From: Nemania diffusa
Lineage: Eukaryota; Ascomycota; Sordariomycetes; Xylariales; Xylariaceae
Reading direction: 5' to 3'
Length of the DNA: 64,000 nt
NCBI GenBank assembly: GCA_038501195.1
Contig: JBBPUQ010000011.1
Coordinates: 744,001 to 808,000 of the forward strand
The notes beneath the pieces are model-generated. The model made no database searches. It worked only from the letters and a program-made list of their open reading frames with translations, and was not told the origin of the DNA. This document shows, in pieces, positions 13,214 through 25,338 of the stretch. The translations under genes were made by a program, and so were the position numbers. The stretch's first letter is position 1; each line of letters begins with the position of its first letter.

Positions 13214-14388
13214 GATGGAATATGCCACTGGTATAACATATATAGTTTATGACTTTAAGTGATCCATTATCAAATTTGCTCTACGCTGCATCTTAATGTG
13301 TACGCCCTGTCCACGCCCCAAGAGAATGACGGCCGTTCTTCAGGTGAGTTCTAAGGATGAACACGAAAGTGATGGCGAATATGCCGTCGGAAGTAATGGG
13401 GATTACATAGGTACCTTAGACCCAACGAATAAATAAAATTTCTCTCAAACACAGGTCCTCCGTTGTTACAATTGGTAGGAACCTTCGTTTGTGTGGCACA
13501 AAGTCAAAAATATCGATATGTAAGACTAAAAGGCTGTTTATAATCGATCTCGATGTAGTGACGTATGCTAAAGCTACCTAGTTAAAAGATTCGATATAGT
13601 CTTTAGAGCCGAATCTGAAGCTGTCGTGTTGCACAGCGACTACAGCTTCTAGTACTCGTATTTTAGAAATAACGGAACTGTCAAAGGAGAGAAGAGATAA
13701 TGTGTATAGTGCTGCCCATTTTACAAATACGACCCAAAAAAGAGGGTTAAATGTGCAGCGATTTCGGAATAACAGCCAAGTATGCTCGGAATATAGAAAG
13801 TGTTGAGTATTTGACGTACAAAACCATTTGCATGTTACACCACGAAGAAGACACAATACGACAGAGGAAAATATGCTAATTCATGATGAAGGTTGGAAAA
13901 ACTATATTAGGGTAGGGCGTACGATAAATTGTACATTTTAACACTCAGAATTTTAGTATTTGAGGTCGTTCAGTATATGAATCCCCAGATGTGAATATTA
14001 TAGTCAGGAGAATGAAATTCAGATTTGCGTCAATTTTGCATCCGTATACCATTAGTTGCCAGGGTCCTGCTATCCCTCGACTTCCTAATATACTCCACAT
14101 TACGTACCAGAATGGGCTTCCCATCAATGCACGATTTCTGACAAGATAAGAAATCGATTAGCTGCCGTTTCCTACCGATCGGAATTTTTATTTCCGATGC
14201 GGCTGATGCTCAATGCTACGAACCCCTCTTCCTCGTAGGAATAAGGTCTCCTAAACTTTAATATAACCATGGTCAACTATCCACTTCATAGAGTAGAGTT
14301 TTTCAATATTATATGCTCTATATTTCGGTGCCGCACTTAAAATAATTCGCCGCCTAAGAGATTCTCTTAATTTAATATACAAGTCACA
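13214..14388. other. Intergenic region upstream of the HET gene
   Basis: Ordinary base composition with no supportable gene. Open frames of 60-92 codons occur on the minus strand (13,578-13,856; 13,945-14,127; 14,251-14,484) but show no recognisable domain, biased codon pattern or splice structure. The last one overlaps the HET start region antisense. This stretch probably includes the HET promoter and 5' untranslated region. Confidence 0.5.
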
Positions 14389-16302
14389 ATGCGTCTTCTG
14401 CATGTCTATTTGTACGAAATCCACGAAGTCGTGGAGGGAAATGTTCCGGACTACGCTATTCTTTCCCACACATGGGGAGAACAAGAGGTCACTTATAAGG
14501 ACATGAAGAAAGGAAATGCAGCTAAATTAAAAGGGTATCAAAAGATTCTAGGCTGCTGTGACCAATCTCGCCTCGATGGCTTCGAATATGTGGCAAGTGT
14601 ATCGATTTTCACTAGTCTACTTCTTTTTGCTGACATATCTAGTGGATTGACACCTGCTGCATCGACAAGAGAAGCTCCTCTGAACTCTCCGAGGCCATAA
14701 ATTCCATGTATCGCTGGTATCAAGAGGCTCGTGTCTGCTATGCATACCTAGAAGACGTCCATGACGTGGATGAAGATGACGCTAATCACACAAAATTGAA
14801 ATCAAGTAGATGGTTCACTCGTGGGTGGACTTTGCAAGAACTGATTGCGCCAAAGTTTGTAGTATTCTTTACAAATGAATGGTCTGAAGTTGGGACGCGA
14901 ACCACGATGCAAGGTATGCTCACCACTCTTACTGGCATAAGGAGTGCTGCTCTCGAAGGTAGTTTTGTTCCCGAGAACTTCTCTGTTGCTCAAAAGATGT
15001 CGGTTAGTAACCCTTCCAGCTCACGAATTCATTTCAGGCGTTATGCAATATATCTCTATTTTCCTACTATATGTTGTCTTTTACCGGATAGGGATATATT
15101 TTACGATTCATTGTCAATGCTAATCGTGAAGCAGTGGGCGTCTAGGAGGGAAACTACGAGAGTAGAAGACGAGGCATACTGCCTGCTTGGACTTTTTGGT
15201 GTGTCCATGCCTCTAATATATGGCGAAGGTAGCAAGGCTTTCCGTCGACTTCAAGAAGAGATCATGAAACAATCAGATGATGAGACCATATTTGCGTGGA
15301 AGGAGGAGGGACTTAATACTTTGAGTTGCCTCGCCCAATCGCCATCTTCGTTTAAAGAGTCTGGATCCTTCAAAAGATTTCCTCATAGTATCAATAGCGA
15401 GGACCGTGAAATATTCCAGCGTGCATCGCCTTTCACAGTCACCAATAAAGGGATACAGATTTCCTTACCGATACTCGAAGATAAGAACCTGGATTCATAT
15501 TTACGGTACACAGGTATGGACACAAGTGATACCTATCGACAACCTCTTGCAATTTTAAATTGTCACAAGGCAGGACGCGAAGATCAGTATATCGCTTGCA
15601 TTTTCCACGAAACTGATAGGCATGGTACCTACATGCGGTCTAGTCATCACCTACTCTTCGTACCTACCCATTACGTCAAAGAGCTGGCCACAACGAAGCA
15701 GATCTATCTTTTGATTGACAGTCATATACAGAGAGATTACGCGATCCGGGAGTTTAAGCCATCCCACAGACCGGTCGCATTCCAGCCATTCCCCGAAATT
15801 CTTACTCCTGTCACATGTGTTTCAATTAGGCAACTTTTCTCACTTTCAACCGAACTCCAATTTCAGGAGGGTGGCTGCATGACTACCGAAATTGAGGTAG
15901 TTACTGGTGAAATAACTCAGCCCGAAGCCGACCGAACAAGTAAAGGGAGGGCTGTTGCGTATTTGACCTTTAAGACCGTGCGCGAGGAGTCCATGCTCAT
16001 ATCGCTAGGATTCAACCCTGAGAATATTATGATAGCCGCTATTGGGCGTGGCATTCCCACGGTAGAGTGTAAGTGACCTGAGGGTGATGGTTTCCATTAG
16101 AAAGGGAGGACTAATATTAACTGCCGCACCTTTAGGGGATCTGGATTCTCCAGATTTTATAAAAGCAACGTGGAGAAGAGCCAACAGACTTATAGAAACC
16201 TATCTAACAGATCCCACAATCTCTTGCATGCCCGGAGTGTTAGTGTCCGTCACTATTCGAAACACCGATTATGTCTCTGTCGTGACAGTACACACAGAAT
16301 GA
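14389..16302 (+). CDS. HET-domain (heterokaryon incompatibility) protein, four exons, 554 aa
   Basis: Proposed exons are 14,389-14,592, 14,643-15,002, 15,135-16,068 and 16,136-16,302. The first 138 residues form a classic HET domain: PDYAILSHTWGE at 20-31, YVWIDTCCIDK around 67-77, RWFTRGWTLQELIAP around 124-138. They are followed by the usual EDEAYCLLGLFGVSMPLIYGE at about 199-219. The HET family mediates non-self recognition and programmed cell death on fusion of unlike hyphae; the partner of this protein is unknown. Intron 1 (50 nt) is best read as GC-AG (gcaagt...tag), because only that keeps the conserved Val before WIDTC. Intron 2 (132 nt) has no stop and has a tgctaat branch point. Intron 3 (67 nt, gtaagt...tttag, branch actaat) bypasses a stop at 16,074. 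The C-terminal 400 residues match nothing I recognise. The gene appears intact. Confidence 0.85.
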
Positions 16303-18627
16303 AATCCACTCACATCCGTTCATGGAGCATACTTCGATGTCAGTCCGCAACAACGTCTCTTTCCTTATAAGAGGGTTAAATTCACCGAGGTAGAGAGGAG
16401 CATGTGGTTTAAAGGGACGAAACATAGCCAGTACTACAACGTTGAACATTATTGCGAATATCTCACTGTGACGGAGTAGTTATGGCTTCTTCAACCAGTC
16501 TCCCGCCAGCACTCCAATTTGTCATCGGCGCCTCGGATTCATAGGAGCACCGTATGAAGGAAAAACGGGATTGTTGAAACGCCCGAGACCTCCTATTCAT
16601 CCTGCTTCGGACAATACCGTCGATATCCCGGTTATAGCCCTACCACTTCTCTAAACACCTTGGGCCTATATATCTATACTTAGGTCGTGCCGCCAAGAGC
16701 TCACCTCATAAACTAGCAGCTAAGGATGAGTTCTGAAGTTATTGCGCAATCTTTCCTTGCACTAGGTTTCTTAATAGGCGTAGAAGGGGATTCTGCTTCT
16801 TCGTTATGTCAACCTAACCGACCTCTCTCACGCTTGATGTTTTCCTACTAATATATGTTTCTTTTATTATTAGCCGCTTTTAGTTGGTGGCTTTTTGCAC
16901 TGCGAAGTAAAGAGATAGAAAAGCTAACGTTAATACTCGAAAGTTCGGCGTATTCTACTACTGTATATCATTATAATAACAGGCTAGAATGCTACTGCTG
17001 TTTGAAAAGGGGCTTCGAGCTTTGTAGAGGTGGTGACGACAACGTAACGAATACACTTCCGAAAATCGCCCGCTGCCCAGTCCGTTAGTAGCTACATGAA
17101 TCCGAGGAACTTGGATGCGCCCATAGCCGTTCGTGAATTCTCAATCTCTTGCCTAATAATAATCACCCATTTCACCCGCAAGGAATCGTGAGTCGGCGTT
17201 GACATAGCACTCAAATCTCGTCGCGGTCTATCTAACTGCTGAGTTTCCAGTATATCAAGGTCTCCATTATCATCATCAGAACCTCTTTATTCACCTTGAT
17301 GCTGCTCTTCGCTCTTTTACTATTTGATCGTACTCGCCGTCTATGCTGTCGGGTTGGTCGTTGTGGGCTGTTGTAATCTTCGGGATAGCCAATCAAAATA
17401 TAACACTTGTCAGATGCAGATCAAGCGCGGAAGTGACGGCGGCAGCGGCGGCGACGGTAAGGTGTCGCAATGCAATTAAAGCAGAATATACATGCGATTC
17501 AGCCAGGGCCTTGTACATATTCACAGCTGAGTCTCCTTTATACACGACACGTGGTCGGGCTTAGTATCAAGGGCAATCGCGATCTCGCATACAGACCGAG
17601 CAAATGTGCACAATTGGGAGATGGCCTAATAGAGTAAAATATCTATAACCCGGTGGAGAGGCTTGATTGTAGGGTAAAGACTATTAGTTTAGCAACCGTT
17701 CCTCAACTCTTCTCAATATCTCTGATCTGGGGGCCAACTCAGAGACTATCTTCGTACCTAAACTAGGTACGAGAAGAGTAGCGAAGCTATATTACAGCTG
17801 AAAAATTAGAGGCAGAGAGGAAGACTCACGTGAATCAAAATTTCCCAGACTTACCTGCTGACTTGCTAAACACCCACTCGAAGACGCGGTAATGAACGAG
17901 GGCATTTTAGGCAGCCTTGGACGTTGGTCCGACACATGGCGGAAGTGTTCCTCATACGCAGTAACCTCACAACGATTTAATCTCAGGGGTCAAATTTGTA
18001 TATTTGGTAGTTTACTAGAAAGGGATAAGCAATCGAAAACGGTAACTAACAAGATATGGAAGAATGTGATAGCATCCTGAGAAAGGTATAATTAGCCAAA
18101 CCAACGAGCACCAAGACAATCAGCTGCTATATTGTATGTAGTCTAGATAGTAGTTTGGTTACTTACGTCTCCAAGCTACGCCAAGGCGAGCTAGTGTATA
18201 CCCCAGAAGACATTCCCGGTCCGCTTCTGCGGGGTTAAGTACGTGAGATTCTAGATAACGGAACAGCTCAATTCAACAGGCCTTATATATAGCGCGTCTA
18301 CTGACTTAAGTCAAAGCGGTGCTGACGCTGAAAACCTCTTTATAAAATGCTAACTATTAAACTTGTAAATGTGGTAAATGTGTTAAAGTCTGCTGCTAGA
18401 AGCAAAATTGGCCTCTGTTTTTAACCTGTAGAGACTTCGCCAAGCCAACACAGCCCTGGTCGAACCATGGAGACGAGACGAGCCAACCACGTGTGTTCAT
18501 ACAAGGATGCGGAATGCTGGAGCCTAGCGATTACTAGGCTACTTTTTCAATCTGTGTTTCCCATTCATTCTTCAAAGTCGATTAGATCAGAGAACACCAC
18601 AGCTTAGGGGAAACTTGACATCCGATC
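16303..18627. other. Gene-poor spacer between the HET and PQ-loop genes
   Basis: 2.3 kb of moderate GC with only short, unconvincing open frames (for example 16,855-17,088 and 17,343-17,564 on the plus strand), none with a recognised motif. It contains a hairpin at 17,752-17,772 and a stretch at about 18,200-18,240 that faintly resembles the middle of 5S rRNA. It may hold old gene debris, but nothing can be named. Confidence 0.5.
17752..17772. repeat. Perfect 9-bp inverted repeat with 3-nt loop
   Basis: Arms tcgtaccta and taggtacga flank aac. The pairing extends with one bulge to cttcgtaccta and taggtacgagaag. It is not followed by a T-run, and no adjacent gene ends here, so the role is unknown. 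Confidence 0.5.
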
Positions 18628-18669
18628 ATGGCCCCATGGATTAGTCTTCAACCACAACCCTCAGCGAAA

Positions 18670-19611
18670 ATGGCCGAGCCAAGTCAGGTGCCACCCAGCT
18701 GGGTAGGAATGTCGGTTATTCTCTGCGCGCGTATCGTCTCGCGATTGATTGCTGATCTCCGAGAAGAATCCTCCTCGTTCTGACCTTCGGATCGTTCATT
18801 CCCCAGTGGTATCGCATTTTCAAGCGAAGGGACTGTACGGGTATCCCACTCATAAGTACCGTTCTGAACCTCGTCAACTTCAATGAACAGTTCTTCATGG
18901 CATTTGTCCTGCATGACGGCGCTCAGGATTGGATCTCCTACGCTCAACTGGCTCTTCCATGCGCGTACTGGTTGATCATGTGAGTACCCGCCGTCATTTT
19001 CACCATCGTCAATATATCGGCATTAATTCGAGCTTACGCCTCGTACCAGCCTTATCGCGTCCCTCTTCATGCCTTCCAAAGGGCCTCTCGTGATAAGCCA
19101 GGTCTTCTCGCTCTATGGTCTATACGTGCTACTATCTGTTGCCTCGATCACCGTTTGGTGTATGCTGGGGGACGAAGGGTTATCGGAAGCTAAGCTCCTC
19201 CTGAGCTTCGTGTTCCTCGTGCGGTTTTGTTTCCTTCAGCCACTGCTTGCGGTTTTCGGCCTGGGTGGTGCCGCGCTGGCGCAGGCTTCCGCGATCCCTG
19301 CGGCAGGCTCGTCGGCAAGCTCCCTGAGCATGACTGGCCTGGTCGCGCAAGCTGTCGCGTTTGCCATACAGGCTGTTTTCTGGTTCTGGCGAACGAGCTT
19401 CCCTAAATATGAGCGCGGCTTCTGGGCATGGTACGTGATCGTCGGGTGGCTCTGCGTGCCTAGTGCTGTGTATGCTGTTGCGCAAATGGCCGTTTGGGTC
19501 GCTGCGGCAAAGAACCGAGCGACAGTAGAGGATCTTATGGTCGCGCCAGAAACAGAGCCGCTATTGTCAAGTCAAGCGACGGGTGGGGAGCCTTTGAGTG
19601 AGTCAAGGTAG
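18670..19611 (+). CDS. PQ-loop repeat membrane protein, three exons, 272 aa
   Basis: Proposed exons are 18,670-18,710, 18,764-18,979 and 19,050-19,611. The product starts MAEPSQVPPSWVGI and continues LLVLTFGSFIPQWYRIFKRR, with the Pro-Gln pair at residues 27-28 followed by a basic patch and CTGIP. This is the PQ-loop signature of a fungal family resembling lysosomal/vacuolar amino-acid exporters and SWEET-like proteins. About seven hydrophobic segments follow (roughly 43-62, 70-93, 103-125, 134-157, 178-198, 211-234) and a short polar tail with ETEPLLSS, a dileucine-like sorting motif. Intron 2 (70 nt, gtgagt...accag) is clear. Intron 1 (53 nt, gtcggt...gag, branch gctgat) is inferred from frame and the family N-terminus, and its donor is weak. 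An in-frame ATG at 18,628 would add 14 residues. The substrate is unknown. It is convergent with the next gene. Confidence 0.7.
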
Positions 19612-19903
19612 GTTGCAGACAGCGCGCCCAGGTCAACAAATATTGGCGCTCGGAGTCTGGAGATCAATGGGTGGGATCAGGGGTGTCGACACGAGTCGGA
19701 ACTCATCACCCTCTGAAGACTTCTATACCATGTGCCTATTATTTTTATGCAACATTGAAAGCTGGGTGGCGATGGGCTTCTCTGCTGATTCATTAATGTA
19801 GGGTGGCGATCCCCCTTACTTAAAATAGTTATGATTATGATGCTACGTTAACCCAATACCTAATAACACCCAACTAAAGTAAGCTATTTTCTCTCAATAT
19901 AGC

Positions 19904-21403
19904 TCATCTCCCAGCCGGCGCCCAAGTGTTAGCCGACTCCCCAAACCTCCCCGCTGGCGACGAGCCATCCACCTCCGACGGCAGCGGGCTCTCCATCTCC
20001 GCAACATGCACCACCATAGGCGGGCTATGCGGCACCACCGGGCTCGGGACCCCCAATTCCGCCTCGGGTTGTTTAGGCTCGAAGAACGATCCCACCCCCA
20101 GGTGTGAGTCCCTTGGCGCTGAGGAGGGCGTATAGCTCGTGTGCGGGCCTAAGGTCGGCGTGTATGAGGGATGGGACAGGGGCCCCGGAGACGGAGACTG
20201 ATAGCCACCCGGGCCGGGGAATGGCATAGCGGCCATTTGTGGCTGTGGTTGGGCTTGCTGTCGCCGGCGGTGGTACAGCCATAAGCCCACGGCGAGAAGG
20301 ACAACGGCCGCCCCGCCGATCGCGATACCTGCTATAGCGCCCGACGACAAAGCTGTGCCGCTACTCGCTGTCGTTGAGGAAGCTGGACTCGATGTCGGCT
20401 GGGTCGAGGATGAGGATGTCGGTGTGGTTGAAGACGTGGGCGGCGAAGTGTTACTCGGCGCGGAACCTCCCGTAGTACTGCTCTCGCCAGGCCCGATATT
20501 TACGTACGCGTCGCAGTCCGGACTCGGCGCCGCCAGCGGACATTCAGTGGCTTGGCAGAGGGAGTACAGCTGTCCATCGATGGGCGGTGCGCAGCGCACG
20601 TTGTATCGCGCGTTCAGGAACGTGCTCAGGGTGCTTGCGTCTTCGTCGGAGAAGCCGGCGTACTTGCTCGACATGATGAGCTGGTCGATGAAGTGTCCGA
20701 GGTCCGTCTGGTTCAGGTTCATGAACTTATGCACGTACGCTGGGGCTATCGGGATGCCGCTGTCGTTCGCCTTCGGGAACTCTGACGTGAGCGTGCAGCC
20801 ATAGATTTTGCCGAACGCTGTGTAAAAATGGGCGAAGAGTCGGCTGTATGAGCATCCATCGCGTTAGCATCTACGGGTCGAGCTGGCACATAATAGAACG
20901 TATAGAAATGAAGTTGCCGACGCACTATTCATTTGAATCAGCATCTAATTCGACGCTGCTCGTCGTGCCGTTTAAGAACGCCATCAGCGGTTGCTGCGCT
21001 CCGTCATCTAACCAATCGATTCCAACGGCTTGGTTGTTCAGATTTGTCGTAGCTTCTAGATACACGCCGAGTGATCAGTACGTTGACGACAAGATCGTCG
21101 GGGAACCTAAAAGTAGATACAAAACATACTTGAACCGTCAAACCACGGCCTTAGATTAACGGCCAAACCATTGAACGATCCCGGGTTGAGTATGCCAGTG
21201 CTGTCATCTGAAGCATCGGGAAGAGTGACTCCTCCACCAAATGCGAGCGCGACAATATGCTCCATGAGCCTGAACTGCAAATCGCTAGAGTTCGCGCCGT
21301 ACCTCTCCATAGCATAGTAATCGCAAATACTCGCCGTCGAGGGTCGCTGAGCTATCCCCATGCCTACTACCAGCAGCAGGACAGCCCCGAAATGATGCCG
21401 CAT
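19904..21403 (-). CDS. Secreted-ectodomain single-pass membrane protein, mucin-like, three exons, 447 aa
   Basis: Proposed exons on the minus strand are 21,403-21,130, 21,055-20,926 and 20,843-19,904. Introns are 74 nt (gtatgt...ctag) and 82 nt (gtgcgt...acag, branch gctaac). Residues 1-19 are a signal peptide (MRHHFGAVLLLVVGMGIAQ). The ectodomain to about 250 has six Cys (27, 151, 219, 231, 236, 245) and several N-glycosylation sequons (NSS, NGT, NDS, NQT). A Ser/Thr/Pro-rich stalk runs from about 255 to 302, a transmembrane helix from about 304 to 325, then HRRRQQ and a Pro-rich cytoplasmic tail. Segments such as NLNNQAVGIDWLD and VHKFMNLNQTDL recall a fungal family of plasma-membrane proteins of unknown function. 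The architecture resembles wall-stress sensors, but there is no WSC domain. Start ATG is at 21,403; an upstream in-frame GTG is not used. GC is higher than in the HET gene. Confidence 0.75.
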
Positions 21404-22430
21404 TGTCACGATGTCTCACTGTATGCTGGGCAGAGAGGCTCACCGAAGCGAAGACTGGGGAAGAAGTTGGGAAGCACCTAGCCGAGACGCAGATGCAGCA
21501 GCCATGTCTGCGCAGGAAAAGACAAGTTCCATGGAACTGGCACAACGCAGAATCGGGTTGGGGGCCAGGATCCACGTTATTGCACTTTTCTACATCTAAG
21601 CAACACAAAAGAACTTAGTGGCTGCCGCCACGTCGGCTATGATTTGCTGAAGGCTTGTCAGCCAGGATTTACTACTGAACTTCTAGAAAGATTTGCGATC
21701 TTCTTACCCAATTTGAAGAACTGGGAGGGTTGTACTGCGTGGCTTATTACGCCAAGCTCACCAACCTGGAGAGACGACCAACATGCAGCCAATAATGCAA
21801 CCAATAATGCAGCCAACACCAACGGATACCAACAGAAGAAGAAATTTCTATATATAGCCGAAGGGAAATTGGAAATAAAAGCCCTCAGGGCTACAAATGA
21901 GCTGTAGCTATCTGCGCATAATCAGTTTAATGTCAAATATTCAAGACGAGGCTTCGGTATCAGTCCCAAAGAGACTTAACAGGGTTTGATCAGAGCAATC
22001 ATTTCCCTGCATAAGTCTAGGTTGGTTAGGCAATATTCAAACAAGGCTGTGGCATAATAATACCCCTCTCCGCACTTCAGCAGCAGGCTTATCAAGGGCA
22101 GAAAACTCTATCTGTGTATGCCTTCTTTATACAATGAAAACCTTAAAATTACATTTGTATGAAGCCTAGTAAGCGTCCATTTTTCGTAAGATCAGCAGGC
22201 GGTAGAATACACTACTCGAAGACTACTACTTAGCAAACGTCTATATTAGTAACTTACTGCGATCAAAATATTCTGGCCGTTTCGGTCAACCCGTACCCCG
22301 CAGTAATACCCTAGCGAATGTAACCTACTAATCGAAACCTTGCCATTTTTCTTCGCCGGCGTTCTAATCCTTATCGTCCATCAGCGCTACCCACAGGTAA
22401 AGTCAGTCAAATAAACGGCTTTTAATGTGT
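21404..22430. other. Upstream region of the mucin-like gene to the AT block edge
   Basis: No supportable gene. An 87-codon open frame at 21,644-21,907 (+) contains a short Asn/Ala repeat produced by tandem copies of aataatgcagcca-like DNA at about 21,785-21,815 and has no recognised domain. The 21,404-21,600 segment should hold the promoter of the minus-strand gene. Composition falls steeply to AT after 22,430. Confidence 0.5.
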
Positions 22431-25122
22431 TTTATTTTGATTGATAGTAAAAAAAAGCTTGTTTAACTAACTTATTTAAATCTATTAATTAAATTAATTA
22501 AGTTATTTAAACAAATAATTTAAATAATCGTTTAAATAAAATTAAAGCTTTAAATTTTATTTATTATTATTTATAAACTTTTTAAATTATTTTTTAATTA
22601 ATATTAAAAACATTAAATAATTTTTAAAGTATTTATATTTATAAATAAATATTATAAAATTATTATAAATTTATATTAATTAAATATTTTTTTATATTTA
22701 GTTAATATTATTAATATAAATAATATATTAATAATAAATTAATTAAATATAAAAAATTACTTTTAGTTAAATTTTTAATATAATAAAAAGTTTTTATTGT
22801 TTTTTATATAGTTTATATAATTTATTTTTAAATAACGATTTAATTTATTTTTATTAAATAATAAATTATTATTTAAATTAAAATTATTATAAACTTTAAT
22901 TAATAGTTTTTTAATAATAAATATAAAAATAAATAAAATAATAACAATAATTTTAAAAATAATAATATTAATATAATAGTTTTTTTAATAAACTTTAATT
23001 TATTAATAAATTTTTTTAGCTTTTATAAAGTTTTTTTTTAAAAAACTTTTTAATTATATATTTAAATAAAAAATAACAGCTATTTAATAAACAAACATTT
23101 TTTTAAATAATGTTTTATATTTTTATAGTTTTTTATAAACTTATTTAAAACTAATATAAATTTTATTAATATTAATAATATTTAAAATATATATATCAGT
23201 TTAAAAATTTATAAAAAAATAATATTATTTTTATATATAAAAAAATAATATAACTTTTAAACTTTATTAAATAAAAATAAATTATTAATATAAAAAATAT
23301 TAGTTAAATATATAAAACTATATAAATAAAAACTATTAAAAGTATAAAAATAAATAAAAAAATAAGTTTTTTAATTTAACTTTTTTTTTTTAATTAATAA
23401 AAAATAAACTAAATAAATATATAAATAATTTTTAAAATTTTTAAAAAAAGCTATAATATTAAATAAATTAATTTTATTATTTTTATATTATAAAATAAAT
23501 TAAATAAAAAAGTTTAAAATATTGTTAATTTTATAATAAATTTTTTATTTTTTTGTTTTAAAACTATAAAAAAAAATATATTTATTAAAATTAAAGTTAT
23601 TATATAAAAAAGTATATAAAATATTAAAAAAGTTTTTAAAAATAATAAAACTATAAATTTTAATTAAAAAAAAGTTTTAATAAATTTAGTTTTTTATTTT
23701 AATTATAAAGTTTTAATAAAAAATATATTTAATATTTATAAAATTATTAATAAATTTAAATATATTTAAATTTATAATAATAACATTATTATTATTATTA
23801 ATAAAATTGTTAATTTTATTAAATAATATTAATTTAATATTTATAAATTATTTAATTTTATTATAAAAAATATTACAATATTAAAAGCTAGTTTTAATTT
23901 ATATATTAAATAAATAACTTTTTTTAATTATAAAAAAAGCAATAAATTTAAAAAATTTATTATTATATTTATTAAAAATAATAAATTATATAATAATATT
24001 AACAATATAGTTTTAATAGCAAGTTTTATATTATTATATAATAGTTTTAACTTTTTTTTTTTATAAGTTATAAAAAAAGTTAAAATTAAATAAAAAATAT
24101 TATAAAAAAACTATTAAAGCTTTATTATTAATTTAAACATTATTAAAAGTAAAAAATTTTAATTTAAGTTATAAATTATATTAGTTAATAATTTTATAAA
24201 TATAAAATTTAATATTTTTATTAAAATATAAATTAATAATATATTTAAAGTTTAAAAGTTTAATATATAGCTTTTAATATTAATTAATATAATAAATAAC
24301 AATATTAATAATAACTTTTTTAAAAAGTAATTTTTAAAAATTAAAAAATAAATAAATTTTAAATTTAACAAAAAATATTTTAATTGTAATAGTTTTATAA
24401 ACTAATTTAAAAAAAATATAAATATAGCAAATAATAATAAAATAATTTATTATTAGCTTTAATAATAATTTAAAGTTTAAAAATTCAATAATTTTAAAGA
24501 ATTTATAACAATTAAATAAATTAAATAATATATTAAATATAATATAAAATTTAATTATTAGCTATTTTTATTTATTATTATTTAATTTAATAATATATAA
24601 TAATATAATTATAATTTAAAATTATTAAAAAATAATAATAATAAAAAATAATAAATTAATAAATTAATATAAATTAATATTATATTTTTTAAAAAAATAA
24701 TATTTTATTAAATTTATAGCTTTTGTATTATATATTTTAATATAATTGTTATTATTATAAATATAATATAATTAAACTTTTTTTTTTTAATTAAAATTAT
24801 TAAATTATTAAAAATAATAAAAATAAAATATATATTATATTTAAAAATAAATAAAAATATATAAAAAATAAACTAATAATAAAATATATAGTTTTTATTA
24901 TTAATTTTTATATAAAAATTTTTTTTATTAAATTAAATTAATAATTAATTTAAAAGTTTAAATAATAACTTAATTACAAATAAATTATTTTTAAAAACTT
25001 AAAAAGCTTTTTAATTAAAAAAAAATATTATATAATATTTTAATTTCTAAATTATATTTTATTATTAATTAAATTTTTAATATTAATATATATATATAAA
25101 ATAATATTATTTATTTATAAAA

Positions 25123-25338
25123 GTTATAGCTAAATAGCTAGATTAAATAATATTTAAAATAGCAGTTATAGTTAAAATAAAGCTTTTAATTTATATACAT
25201 GATTTACTATATATTTACAAATATATATTTATATAATCTAAGCTTAAAATAGATTTTTATTTTTTTTATTTTATAATTAATATATAAATAGTATTTTATT
25301 TATAAGTTTTGCTTTATTTAAATATATTAATTATAACA
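25123..25338 (+). repeat. Left LTR of the 25.1-31.3 kb element
   Basis: Begins gttatagctaaatagctaga, contains aatagcagttatagttaaa, aatatatatttatataatct and ttataattaatatataaata, and ends attaattataaca. The copy at 31,128-31,342 matches along its whole length with C-to-T/G-to-A differences. This left copy retains more C and G (for example acatgattta, aagttttgcttta). Confidence 0.75.

Noticed and set aside
13578..13856. 92-codon minus-strand open frame upstream of HET
   Set aside because: Hydrophobic but irregular, no signal-peptide or domain logic, and no neighbouring exon that continues it.
16084..16302. Separate small gene downstream of the HET frame
   Set aside because: A 67-nt intron with gtaagt donor, actaat branch point and tttag acceptor joins it in frame as the last HET exon.
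18170..18300. Second possible 5S rRNA relic (tcccggtccgcttctgcggg, then ttaagtacgtgag)
   Set aside because: Only the central dozen bases resemble 5S, the 5' and 3' conserved boxes are absent, and it is not close to the relic at 13,213. An Rfam RF00001 search would decide.
18684..18947. 87-codon minus-strand open frame
   Set aside because: Antisense shadow of exon 2 of the PQ-loop gene, whose plus-strand reading contains the PQ motif.
20355..20804. 149-codon plus-strand open frame opposite the mucin-like gene
   Set aside because: Antisense of a Ser/Thr/Pro-rich GC-biased exon, which produces long mirror frames; no motif of its own.
21644..21907. 87-codon plus-strand open frame
   Set aside because: No recognisable domain; the Asn/Ala run comes from a short DNA repeat; no splice or codon evidence.
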